Assembly (NCBI GenBank): GCA_964347135.1
Contig: CAYFXA010000022.1
Location: 1-12,767 of the forward strand
Origin: CAYFXA01 sp964347135
GTDB taxonomy: Bacteria > Patescibacteriota > Microgenomatia > PFEM01 > JAHIFH01
Direction: 5' to 3'
Length of the DNA stretch: 12,767 nucleotides
The notes below the pieces were generated by a model. That model was not told the origin of the DNA and made no database searches. It saw only the letters and a program-made list of their open reading frames with translations. The position numbers and the translations under genes are program-made. How positions within the stretch are numbered: position 1 is the first letter of the stretch; each line of letters opens with the position of its first letter. Shown in pieces: positions 1 to 6,755 of this stretch.

Positions 1-227
1 GAATCCTTGCCAATTTTTATTCCTGCTAATCGATAGATGAATCTTCGCCAGCACCAAAACGGACACCAACCACTGCGGTTAACCACAAAGATTTTGAAGT
101 CAAGCCACCAATTATAAAACCTGACAAAGGCGCGGCGGAAGGCTTCACTAACTCCCAGGGAATTACCATGTTTGTCAGTAAAAATAATTCCTTTTTTAGT
201 GATTTTTATGTTTTCTGAATAAAGCAT
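1..227 (-). CDS. Hexapeptide-repeat (left-handed beta-helix) O-acyltransferase, N-terminal part only
   Basis: This is the first 75 codons of a gene that runs off the left edge. The ATG (225-227) overlaps the TAA stop of the upstream GT4 gene (227-229) by one base, and a good ribosome-binding site lies seven bases upstream, so the start is well supported. The visible protein has a Phe/Trp-rich segment around residues 36-60, then Arg-Arg-Phe-Ile-Tyr-Arg-Leu-Ala-Gly-Ile-Lys-Ile-Gly-Lys at about 61-74. That pattern is typical of the lead-in to the first hexapeptide turn in sugar acetyltransferases of the maltose O-acetyltransferase/WbbJ type. By family, such enzymes move an acetyl group from acetyl-CoA to a sugar hydroxyl in the cytosol. 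As the last visible gene of the leftward block it would plausibly acetylate a sugar of this glycan. The catalytic histidine and the repeats lie outside the window, so the call rests on the N-terminal signature alone. Confidence 0.68.
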   Translation of the reverse strand, partial: MLYSENIKITKKGIIFTDKHGNSLGVSEAFRRAFVRFYNWWLDFKIFVVNRSGWCPFWCWRRFIYRLAGIKIGKD

Positions 228-1318
228 TATTTCGTCCTTTCTAAAACTTCAATCGTTTTTTGAGCGCATTCTTGCCAACTAAATTTTTGCGCTTGTTTTA
301 GTCCTTTTTTCACTAGCTCATCTCTGTTTCTCATTGCTTTTTCTATTTCCTTGGTAATCTCTTGGGGTTGATAGGGATCAACAATCACCCCTGCCTTGTC
401 CACAATTTCAGGCAAACTGCCGGCATTAGAAACAACCACTGGTGTCCCACAAGCCATGGCATCAACCACCGGAATCCCAAAGCCTTCCCAAAAACTAGGC
501 ATAACAAAAACTTTTGCTCCTCTCATTAAAGCCGGCACACTCTTTTCTTCAACAAACCCAGTGAAAATTACCCTGCTCCCCAAGCCCAGTTTTTCAACCT
601 GGTCATAAATCGATTTAAAAAGCCATCCTTTGCGACCGGCAATCACTAGTTTCAAACCTTCTGTTTTAAGATTTTTAAACGCTTTTAGCAACCCCTCGAT
701 ATTCTTATTGGGTTTTAAAGTACTCAAAAAAAGTAAATAAGCGCCCCTAATTCGATATTGTTTTTTAACTTTCCTAACTTCTTCCTCTTTTATCTCGGTG
801 TTAAATTTTTTTCTATCGTATCCCGGGTAGGTAACCGTAATCTTATTTGGCTTAATCTGGTAATACTTAATTATATCATTCTTCGTCGATTCCGAGATAG
901 AGAAAATGTGCCTAGCTCGTCTAATCGACAGGCTCGTCCAGAACTTTAGCTTCCAGTAAATTGGCTTGGTGAATTGTTGAGGAAAACGGATGTAACCCAA
1001 ATCCATAATGGAAACTACTAACGGAACGGGAGAAAATAAAGGACAATAGTGGCCAGGGTTAAAAACAACATCAAACTTTTGTTGATACAAAGCGCGGGGT
1101 AAGCCAAAAACATTCCATAGTTTCTGAGGGCCAATCACTTGATATTGCCAATTTTTTCTTTGTTCAGGCAAATCGGGCAAAGGTTGGTCAGGAAGGAGAA
1201 TCGTGTATTGGTTCTTTTTATCTATTTGATAAATCGTTTTTATCAATTCAAAGGCATATTGGTTGGAACCAACTCGATTTTTGATATTTGCCTCATAGCC
1301 AACTAAAGCAATTTTCAC
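227..1318 (-). CDS. GT4-family (GT-B fold) glycosyltransferase
   Basis: This 363-residue cytosolic retaining glycosyltransferase is of GT4 type, using a nucleotide-sugar donor; donor and acceptor cannot be read from sequence. The N-terminal acceptor half is at about 1-185. The C-terminal donor half starts near 190 with the typical Leu-Ser-Thr-Leu-Lys-Pro-Asn-Lys-Asn stretch (198-206). The donor-binding motif is at 278-291 (Glu-Gly-Phe-Gly-Ile-Pro-Val-Val-Asp-Ala-Met-Ala-Cys-Gly). The second acidic residue of the family's EX7E motif is Asp286 rather than Glu. The length is normal. The start is GTG (1318-1316), chosen because translation then begins Met-Lys-Ile-Ala-Leu-Val-Gly, the expected first beta strand. 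A weak GAGAA lies upstream. It sits 15 bases after the related GT4 gene and its TAA overlaps the next ATG, so it is in one leftward transcription unit. Confidence 0.9.
   Translation of the reverse strand: MKIALVGYEANIKNRVGSNQYAFELIKTIYQIDKKNQYTILLPDQPLPDLPEQRKNWQYQVIGPQKLWNVFGLPRALYQQKFDVVFNPGHYCPLFSPVPLVVSIMDLGYIRFPQQFTKPIYWKLKFWTSLSIRRARHIFSISESTKNDIIKYYQIKPNKITVTYPGYDRKKFNTEIKEEEVRKVKKQYRIRGAYLLFLSTLKPNKNIEGLLKAFKNLKTEGLKLVIAGRKGWLFKSIYDQVEKLGLGSRVIFTGFVEEKSVPALMRGAKVFVMPSFWEGFGIPVVDAMACGTPVVVSNAGSLPEIVDKAGVIVDPYQPQEITKEIEKAMRNRDELVKKGLKQAQKFSWQECAQKTIEVLERTK
235..240 (-). promoter_or_regulatory. Ribosome-binding site of the acyltransferase gene
   Basis: On the minus strand this reads AAAGGA, seven bases before the ATG at 227-225. 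It lies inside the last codons of the upstream GT4 gene. It is one of the clearest Shine-Dalgarno sequences in the window and supports both the start and independent or coupled re-initiation at the TAATG junction. Confidence 0.6.
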
Positions 1319-1333
1319 TTTTCGTTCTCAAAT

Positions 1334-2449
1334 TTATTTTTTTTGATGTCTTTGATAAGCTTCATTATAAACCTTAAGGGTTTCTCTAGCTGTTTTCTCC
1401 CAAGAAAACAGTTTCGCTCTTTCTAAACCTGCTTTAATCAATGTTTCTTTTTTTTCAAGCACTTCCCTTATTCCTTGCGCAATCTCTTTAGCCATCCGAG
1501 GGTTAACCAAAACAGCGGCTTTTCCTGCTACTTCCGGCATACTGGAAACGTTCGCGGTCACCACTGGGCAACCACAAATAAACGCTTCTAAAATGGGTAA
1601 ACCAAAGCCTTCATAAAGCGAGGGATAAACCAAGCAACTAGCACCACTGTAAAGAGCATTGATTTTTTCTCCTTCAGGAACAAAATCCGTAAAAATTATT
1701 CTTTTTTCCTCTAACGGAATTCTGACCTCCGAATAACCAACCACTACCAAACTAAGATTTAAATCACTCACCATTTTGAAAGCCTGAATAATTCTTTTAA
1801 AATTCTTTCGCGGCTGCCAAGGAGCATTAACTAAAAGATAGTCACCTTTGATGCCGTACTCTTTTTTTATTTTTTCTATTTTCTTTTGATTTTTTACTCT
1901 TGCCACTGTTTCAGGGGCTGCTTCGTGAATAACTTTTATTCGGTTGGGCTTTATTCCCAAGATTTCCACGGCGTCTTCCTTAGTCGCCTGAGAAACGGCA
2001 ATAACTAAGTCTGATTCCTTTTTAACCAAATCAAGTCGGCGCTGATGGACATTTAAAACTCGGGGATGAACTTCCTTGCCTGTTTTTAAAAAGGTTAGAT
2101 CGTGAAGCGTGGTTACTTTTGCCGCTCTAGCTAAAGGTTCAATCCAATCAGAAGTATGAAAAACATCGACTGGGCCAATAAATTTTTCAATGGGGAAAAA
2201 ACGAAATCGGTTAAAAAGAGGCTCAGCTAAAGTAGGTGGCAGGGTAATAATTTTGGCCTTAAAGTTCTTATTAATTTTTTGGGTTTCATCAGCAAGCTCT
2301 TGAAGTGTATCTTTTTTTCTTAAGGAACCACCAAAAAGAAAATATTGATTTTTCTTATCAATTTTGGCAAAAGCTTTAACTAAATTCCGGGTATAGAAAG
2401 AAACGCCGGTCCAATGAACTATTTGACTGATATCAATTCCGATTTTCAT
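1334..2449 (-). CDS. GT4-family (GT-B fold) glycosyltransferase
   Basis: This 371-residue GT4 enzyme is probably a cytosolic retaining transferase acting on a lipid-linked or nucleotide-activated intermediate. Visible landmarks are an N-terminal beta strand with a Gly-Val-Ser-Phe-Tyr-Thr-Arg acceptor-side loop (15-21), Leu-His-Asp-Leu-Thr-Phe (115-120), Val-Ser-Gln-Ala-Thr-Lys (152-157), a donor-domain start at Gln-Pro-Arg-Lys-Asn (212-216), and a complete EX7E motif (Glu280 to Glu288). These features match the mannosyltransferase-like GT4 group, but the sugar is not assignable. The ATG (2449-2447) overlaps the TGA of the upstream fusion gene by four bases (ATGA) with no ribosome-binding site, indicating translational coupling. 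It resembles its downstream neighbour in length and in the early Ile-Asp-Lys-Lys-Asn-Gln-Tyr segment, suggesting an old tandem duplication. Confidence 0.92.
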   Translation of the reverse strand: MKIGIDISQIVHWTGVSFYTRNLVKAFAKIDKKNQYFLFGGSLRKKDTLQELADETQKINKNFKAKIITLPPTLAEPLFNRFRFFPIEKFIGPVDVFHTSDWIEPLARAAKVTTLHDLTFLKTGKEVHPRVLNVHQRRLDLVKKESDLVIAVSQATKEDAVEILGIKPNRIKVIHEAAPETVARVKNQKKIEKIKKEYGIKGDYLLVNAPWQPRKNFKRIIQAFKMVSDLNLSLVVVGYSEVRIPLEEKRIIFTDFVPEGEKINALYSGASCLVYPSLYEGFGLPILEAFICGCPVVTANVSSMPEVAGKAAVLVNPRMAKEIAQGIREVLEKKETLIKAGLERAKLFSWEKTARETLKVYNEAYQRHQKK

Positions 2450-4770
2450 AATGGTTCGTAAACCCAGAGCGGAATTTGATTAAAACTAATCTCCTTTATT
2501 TTAACAAAGCCGTTTTGATTAAGCCACGAAACGGTTTCCTCTTGAGAATCAAACATGGGAACTAAATAACGAATGTAATAGATAGTTGCCTCCGAATAAG
2601 GAGAAAGTCTTAAGTCCAAGTCTTTTTCTTTTACTGTTTGGAAGCCTTCGCTTAGGCTAACTAGTGGCACTTTTTCCTTGGAATAATACTTGTAAGGCCA
2701 ATTGGAAGTCTGGGAGGGTAAAATCACTACTCTTTTCTCTTCTGAAGGCGATTCAATAAATTGGACTAGTCCCCGCCAATCCTCGCGGTGAAAATAGGAA
2801 TTAGTGTAATAAATACTTGTCGTAATGAGATTAACAAAAAGAATAAAAAAAACTAATATAATTTGCATTATCTCCGTTCTGACTCGAGAAATTCCCCAAA
2901 CTAAAAGCAAATAAAAAGCTGGTAAAACAAGTAATAGGCGAAAGGGTTGATAATTGGGAACAAAAAGGGAAATTATCCAGGCACAAAAGATGGGAATAGC
3001 AAACCATGATAATAAGATTAATGGCTTTTTCTTATTAACCAATCCCCTAGCAATTATGGCTCCGTAAATTAAAAACAAAATTCCAGCAACGGCGGCATAA
3101 ATTATTTTGTTAAAAATAGTAATCCTCCCGATGGAGAATTTAACAAAAGTTAGCGGCAAAGCTTTGAAAAAACCAAGATTAACCAATCTCCCCCACTCTG
3201 GTAGGGCAGTGGTGGCTTGGCGACCGGTTAGAAGTTGAGTTTTTAACAAAACCAAATTGGGAGTGAATAAGAAAAGGCAACACGAGATTAACTTTAGGCG
3301 TTGCCATTTCTTCTGCCAAAGAACAACTAAAGCCTGAGCTAAAAGAATAAAAAGGCCAAAGTAATTGGCATATAGCAAAAAAGTGGTGGAAAATAAATAT
3401 CCGAAAGTTTCTTTTCTACTTCTTTGCTTGAGTTTAGTAAAGAAATAAAAGGATAAACTCGCTAAAAGAGTTGTTAAAGCGTAATTGCGCGCTTCCTGGG
3501 AGTAATAAATATGAAAAGGGGCTGTTGCCATTAACAGAGCAGCGATTATTGAGAACTTTTCAGAAAGAAATTTTTTAGCAATTAGATAAACTATCCAAAC
3601 AGTAGCCACCCCAAAGATAACCGATGGCAATCTAAGAATAACTTCCCCAGAGCCAAATAAATGAACCCAAAGCCAGATTAAAAAGCGGTATAAAGGCGGA
3701 TGGAAATCGCCCCCTAATCCTTGAAAAATTCCGGAAAAGGAACCTTGAGAAGTAATTGCCCGAACCGCTTCATCAAGCCAAAGTGACTGATTGAGATTAA
3801 TCAACCGCAAAATTAAAGCCAAAAACAGAATGCCCCCTAATTGCCAGTGGCTGGTAAGCTGAGTTTTAAAGTCGATTAAGGTCTCGCTGGTTCTTTTTCC
3901 TAGAAAAGTTTTAACTATGGCCCGACAATACCTGAATGAGGGGCTATTTTTCAGAGCCTGAACAAAGAATTGCCTGGCTTTCTCCATGTTCCTTTGGTGA
4001 TAATACAAATCCCCTAAACGAAACTGCCAGGCAGCTAAAATTCTCTTATTTTTCTTGATTGCTTGTTGATGTTTTTGAAAAATAATTTCTGAAGCTTTTA
4101 AAACAACTTTTCTTTTACTCGTCAGTCCTGTTAGTAAAATAGGAGCCTCAATTAAGATTTGGGGTAAACATTTGAAGTGAAAACGCTGACTTATTCTTAA
4201 AAATAATTCCCAATCTTCATAGCAAGGAAGTTTTTCATCAAACAAACCCACTTTTTCAAAACATTCTTTTTTAACCACAGCCGTGGGCAAACCAACAAAA
4301 TTTTCTAAATAAAGCTCCCTTTGAATCTCCCCTTCCTTTTTCCCTTCTTCACCAACAACTTCATCAGGAAAGTATTTTGCCTTTCTGCCATCGGTTCTTT
4401 TCATTCTGGTATAAACAACACCTATTTTCTCACTCGCGTTTCTAAAAGCCTTTATCTGCTTTTCCAATTTTTTTTCATGCCAAAGGTCGTCATCATCATT
4501 AAAAGCGATTAACTCCCCTTTTGCTTTTTTAAGACCAGCATTCCTTGCTTTGGCTGCGCCTTGATGTTTTTTAAAACGAATAAATTTAACTCTTTTATCT
4601 TTAATTTTTTTAATAAGTTCAGAAGTTTTATCAATCGAAGCGTCATCAATAATAATCACTTCCATATTTTTGTAAGACTGTCCTAAGACCGAGCCAATCG
4701 ACCGCTTCAGTAATTTGAACCGATTACGTGTAGGAATAATGACACTAACTAGAGGATTTTTTCTTTTCAT
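2446..4770 (-). CDS. Fusion protein: GT2 glycosyltransferase, TPR-like linker, GT39-like polytopic membrane glycosyltransferase
   Basis: This is a single uninterrupted 774-codon frame joining two enzyme types. Residues 6-240 are a GT2 (GT-A fold) domain: Val-Ser-Val-Ile-Ile-Pro-Thr-Arg-Asn-Arg at 8-17, Asp-Asp at 42-43, the metal-binding Asp-Asp-Asp-Asp at 92-95, and Glu-Asp-Trp-Glu at 185-188 as the catalytic acidic region. Residues about 246-280 look like one TPR repeat (Gly-Asp-Leu-Tyr-Tyr, then Ala-Arg-Gln-Phe-Phe). From about 311 follows a GT-C membrane domain of the GT39/ArnT/PMT_2 kind: Asp333-Glu334 in the first outer loop, Gly-Asp-Phe-His-Pro-Pro-Leu-Tyr at 354-361, Ser-Gln-Glu-Ala-Arg-Asn-Tyr at 424-430, about ten membrane segments, and a soluble tail from about 655. 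The GT2 half would use a nucleotide sugar inside, the GT-C half a polyprenyl-phosphate sugar outside. It is first in the leftward block, behind a candidate promoter. Confidence 0.9.
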   Translation of the reverse strand: MKRKNPLVSVIIPTRNRFKLLKRSIGSVLGQSYKNMEVIIIDDASIDKTSELIKKIKDKRVKFIRFKKHQGAAKARNAGLKKAKGELIAFNDDDDLWHEKKLEKQIKAFRNASEKIGVVYTRMKRTDGRKAKYFPDEVVGEEGKKEGEIQRELYLENFVGLPTAVVKKECFEKVGLFDEKLPCYEDWELFLRISQRFHFKCLPQILIEAPILLTGLTSKRKVVLKASEIIFQKHQQAIKKNKRILAAWQFRLGDLYYHQRNMEKARQFFVQALKNSPSFRYCRAIVKTFLGKRTSETLIDFKTQLTSHWQLGGILFLALILRLINLNQSLWLDEAVRAITSQGSFSGIFQGLGGDFHPPLYRFLIWLWVHLFGSGEVILRLPSVIFGVATVWIVYLIAKKFLSEKFSIIAALLMATAPFHIYYSQEARNYALTTLLASLSFYFFTKLKQRSRKETFGYLFSTTFLLYANYFGLFILLAQALVVLWQKKWQRLKLISCCLFLFTPNLVLLKTQLLTGRQATTALPEWGRLVNLGFFKALPLTFVKFSIGRITIFNKIIYAAVAGILFLIYGAIIARGLVNKKKPLILLSWFAIPIFCAWIISLFVPNYQPFRLLLVLPAFYLLLVWGISRVRTEIMQIILVFFILFVNLITTSIYYTNSYFHREDWRGLVQFIESPSEEKRVVILPSQTSNWPYKYYSKEKVPLVSLSEGFQTVKEKDLDLRLSPYSEATIYYIRYLVPMFDSQEETVSWLNQNGFVKIKEISFNQIPLWVYEPL

Positions 4771-4811
4771 TCAGGCTAGATTGTGGTAAATTAATAGCCA
4801 AGCCACCTTTT

Positions 4812-4820
4812 AGTATAGCA
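4812..4820 (-). promoter_or_regulatory. Extended -10 promoter element for the leftward block
   Basis: On the minus strand this reads TG-C-TATACT, an extended -10 element with five of six matches to TATAAT. It lies about 40 bases before the ATG of the GT2/GT-C fusion gene. No convincing -35 hexamer is seen 17 bases upstream, as is common for extended -10 promoters. A weaker plus-strand candidate for the flippase operon (TTAATA at 4791-4796 and TATAGC at 4814-4819, spacing 17) overlaps it, so the two promoters could compete. The whole divergent gap is only 72 bases (4771-4842). Confidence 0.45.
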
Positions 4821-4842
4821 TAAAAAGAGATAAGCTGAGGCT

Positions 4843-6141
4843 ATGACAACAAGAAATTTTGGTTCAATCGCAGGTATATTTTTAAACAACTTATCCGTTA
4901 AACAAACCGTCCTCAAAAACACTTTCTGGCTAGTTTTAGCCGAAGGGTTTTCTAAAGTTCTCTCCTTTATTCTTTCTATTTTTGTCGCCCGTTATCTCCA
5001 AGCAAGCGGTTATGGCGTTTTCAGTTTTATTTTTGCTTTCAGCGCCTTATTTGCCATTTTTGCTGACATTGGTCTCTCAACTCTCACTATTCGGGAAATA
5101 GCCAAAAACAAAAAGATTGTCCGAAAATACATCGACAATCTTCTTATTTTAAAATTCCTCTTAGGCTTGGCAACTTTCCTTCTCATTTTCTTAACCGTTC
5201 AATTTTTAGGCAAACCGCCAGAAGTGAAATCTCTTGTTTATTTGACCGCTCTTTTTATTGTCGTTAATTCTCTTACCAGTTTTTTTCAATCAATTTTCCA
5301 GGGATTTGAAAAAATGGAGTTTTTAGCGATATCTAAATTAGTTTATTCAATTACTTTATTCACCCTCTCTTTTTTTGTCATTTTACAAAATTTAGGTATC
5401 CAGACTTTAGTAAAAGCCAGTGTTTATACTGCTCTGATTACTTTAATTTTAGTCATCACTCTTACTTGGAAAAAATTCACTCCTTTTCGAATCGAACTAG
5501 ATTTTTCTTTTTGGAAAAAAACCTTAGGAGAAGCTTGGGCTTTTGGTTTAATCGGTTTACTTGGTTTAATCTATTTCCAGCTTAACACTATCCAAGTTAA
5601 TCTCATTGCCGGAGATACAGAAACAGGATGGTATAGTGTCGCTTATCAATTCATTCTCGCCCTAATTACTCTAGTCAATCTTTTCTTTGCTTCTCTTTTT
5701 CCGACTTTATCAAAAGTTTATAAGCAATCAAAAATAAGATTTTATACACTTTTAAGTTATTTCAGCCAAAGAGCAATTTTGGTTTGTTTTGCTGCCTGCC
5801 TTATTCTGTTTATTGCCAGCCGATATTTGATTTCTTTTTTATATGGGTCTGAGTTTTCCAACAGTATCAACATCCTCCGGTTATTATCAATCTCCGCTTT
5901 CATTCTATTCATTAACACCCCTTTTTCTGAAGCTTTAAGAATAATGAATTTGCAAAAAGACTACTCAAAATTGCTTTTTTGGGGAGTTCTCTTAAATTTT
6001 CTTCTTAACTTCCCTCTCATTTATCTCTGGGGTGGTTTTGGGGCTTCATTGACAACTATTTTCTCGGCGTCACTCATCAGTTTTCTTTTGATAAAGAGAT
6101 TTAGCAAGCAAAAAGTGATTGACTTAAAGACTCAAAGATGA
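4843..6141 (+). CDS. Wzx-like lipid-linked oligosaccharide flippase (MOP superfamily)
   Basis: This 432-residue polytopic inner-membrane protein belongs to the polysaccharide biosynthesis/Wzx branch of the MOP superfamily. By family role it moves polyprenyl-diphosphate-linked glycans from the cytosolic to the outer face. Landmarks are Thr-Val-Leu-Lys-Asn-Thr-Phe-Trp at 22-29 leading into helix 1, Ala-Arg-Tyr-Leu-Gln-Ala-Ser-Gly-Tyr-Gly at 49-58, Ala-Asp-Ile-Gly-Leu-Ser-Thr with Arg-Glu-Ile-Ala at 74-87, Phe-Gln-Gly-Phe-Glu-Lys-Met-Glu at 152-159, and Tyr-Gly-Ser-Glu-Phe at 334-338. About twelve membrane segments are visible, and the length is at the short end of the family. The ATG at 4843 is the only canonical start ahead of helix 1, although the preceding GAGG is only two bases away. 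It leads the plus-strand operon, and its stop overlaps the methyltransferase start (ATGA). Confidence 0.93.
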   Translation: MTTRNFGSIAGIFLNNLSVKQTVLKNTFWLVLAEGFSKVLSFILSIFVARYLQASGYGVFSFIFAFSALFAIFADIGLSTLTIREIAKNKKIVRKYIDNLLILKFLLGLATFLLIFLTVQFLGKPPEVKSLVYLTALFIVVNSLTSFFQSIFQGFEKMEFLAISKLVYSITLFTLSFFVILQNLGIQTLVKASVYTALITLILVITLTWKKFTPFRIELDFSFWKKTLGEAWAFGLIGLLGLIYFQLNTIQVNLIAGDTETGWYSVAYQFILALITLVNLFFASLFPTLSKVYKQSKIRFYTLLSYFSQRAILVCFAACLILFIASRYLISFLYGSEFSNSINILRLLSISAFILFINTPFSEALRIMNLQKDYSKLLFWGVLLNFLLNFPLIYLWGGFGASLTTIFSASLISFLLIKRFSKQKVIDLKTQR

Positions 6142-6755
6142 AGAAAATCTACGAGAAAAAGTTTGGTGTTTATAAAGACTATCTTAATCCTTACTTATTA
6201 GAACACGTTCCTAAAAAGAGTTTTATTTTGGACGTCGGTTGTAGTAATGGACTTCAAGGAAAATATTTGCGCGAAAAGAAAGGCTGCATCGTCTATGGCG
6301 TTGACATTTCTCGCCAAGCAATCAAAGAAGCAAAGAAAAATTTAGATAAAGCCGAGATTGTGGATATAGAAAAAGACAATCTCCCTTTTAAAGAGAAATT
6401 TGACGTCATTATTTTCAGTGACATTCTAGAACATCTAGCTTATCCAGAAAAAGTGTTGAGCAAACTCAAAAAACACTTAAAAAAAGATGGCCTAGTTGCT
6501 GCCGCTATCCCCAACGTGGCTAATTTAAAAATCCGACTTCACTTGCTTTTAGGAAAATGGGATTATCAAGAATTAGGCATCTTGGACAAAACCCACCTTC
6601 GTTTCTTTACCAAAAGAACAGCGCGCCAGCTTTTTGAAGACAGCGGTTTAAAGATTATTAAAGAAGATTGGTCACCTGAGTCTGCTTCTATTCCTTGCCA
6701 GATTTGCCCGCCTTTGTTTGCCCGTCATATTATTATTGTCGCCAAAAGAAAATGA
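6138..6755 (+). CDS. Class I SAM-dependent methyltransferase
   Basis: This 205-residue soluble Rossmann-fold methyltransferase is of the Methyltransf_11/23 kind. The SAM-binding motif I is Leu-Asp-Val-Gly-Cys-Ser-Asn-Gly at 31-38. An acidic residue closing strand 2 is Asp56 in Gly-Val-Asp-Ile-Ser, and Asp-Ile-Leu-Glu-His is at 95-99. Asn-Val-Ala-Asn follows at 126-129, and Thr-His-Leu-Arg-Phe-Phe-Thr at 152-158 is a signature common in methyltransferases of glycan loci. The methyl acceptor is not readable; O-methylation of a sugar, or of a lipid-linked intermediate, fits the context. The ATG overlaps the flippase stop by four bases, and its own TGA overlaps the radical SAM start by four bases. 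There is no separate ribosome-binding site, so translation is probably coupled. Confidence 0.92.
   Translation: MKKIYEKKFGVYKDYLNPYLLEHVPKKSFILDVGCSNGLQGKYLREKKGCIVYGVDISRQAIKEAKKNLDKAEIVDIEKDNLPFKEKFDVIIFSDILEHLAYPEKVLSKLKKHLKKDGLVAAAIPNVANLKIRLHLLLGKWDYQELGILDKTHLRFFTKRTARQLFEDSGLKIIKEDWSPESASIPCQICPPLFARHIIIVAKRK

Noticed and set aside
396..949. Small open frames on the plus strand opposite the first GT4 gene (396-608 and 758-949)
   Set aside because: They are antisense to a clear GT4 gene, have low-complexity composition and lack recognisable domains or start signals.
4321..4512. Small open frame on the plus strand opposite the GT2 part of the fusion gene
   Set aside because: It is antisense to conserved GT2 motifs and shows no ribosome-binding site or family likeness.
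6695..6751. Upstream in-frame ATG that would extend the radical SAM protein by 19 residues
   Set aside because: It lies inside the methyltransferase gene. The added residues are unlike the family N-terminus, and the ATGA overlap at 6752 matches the other junctions of the operon.
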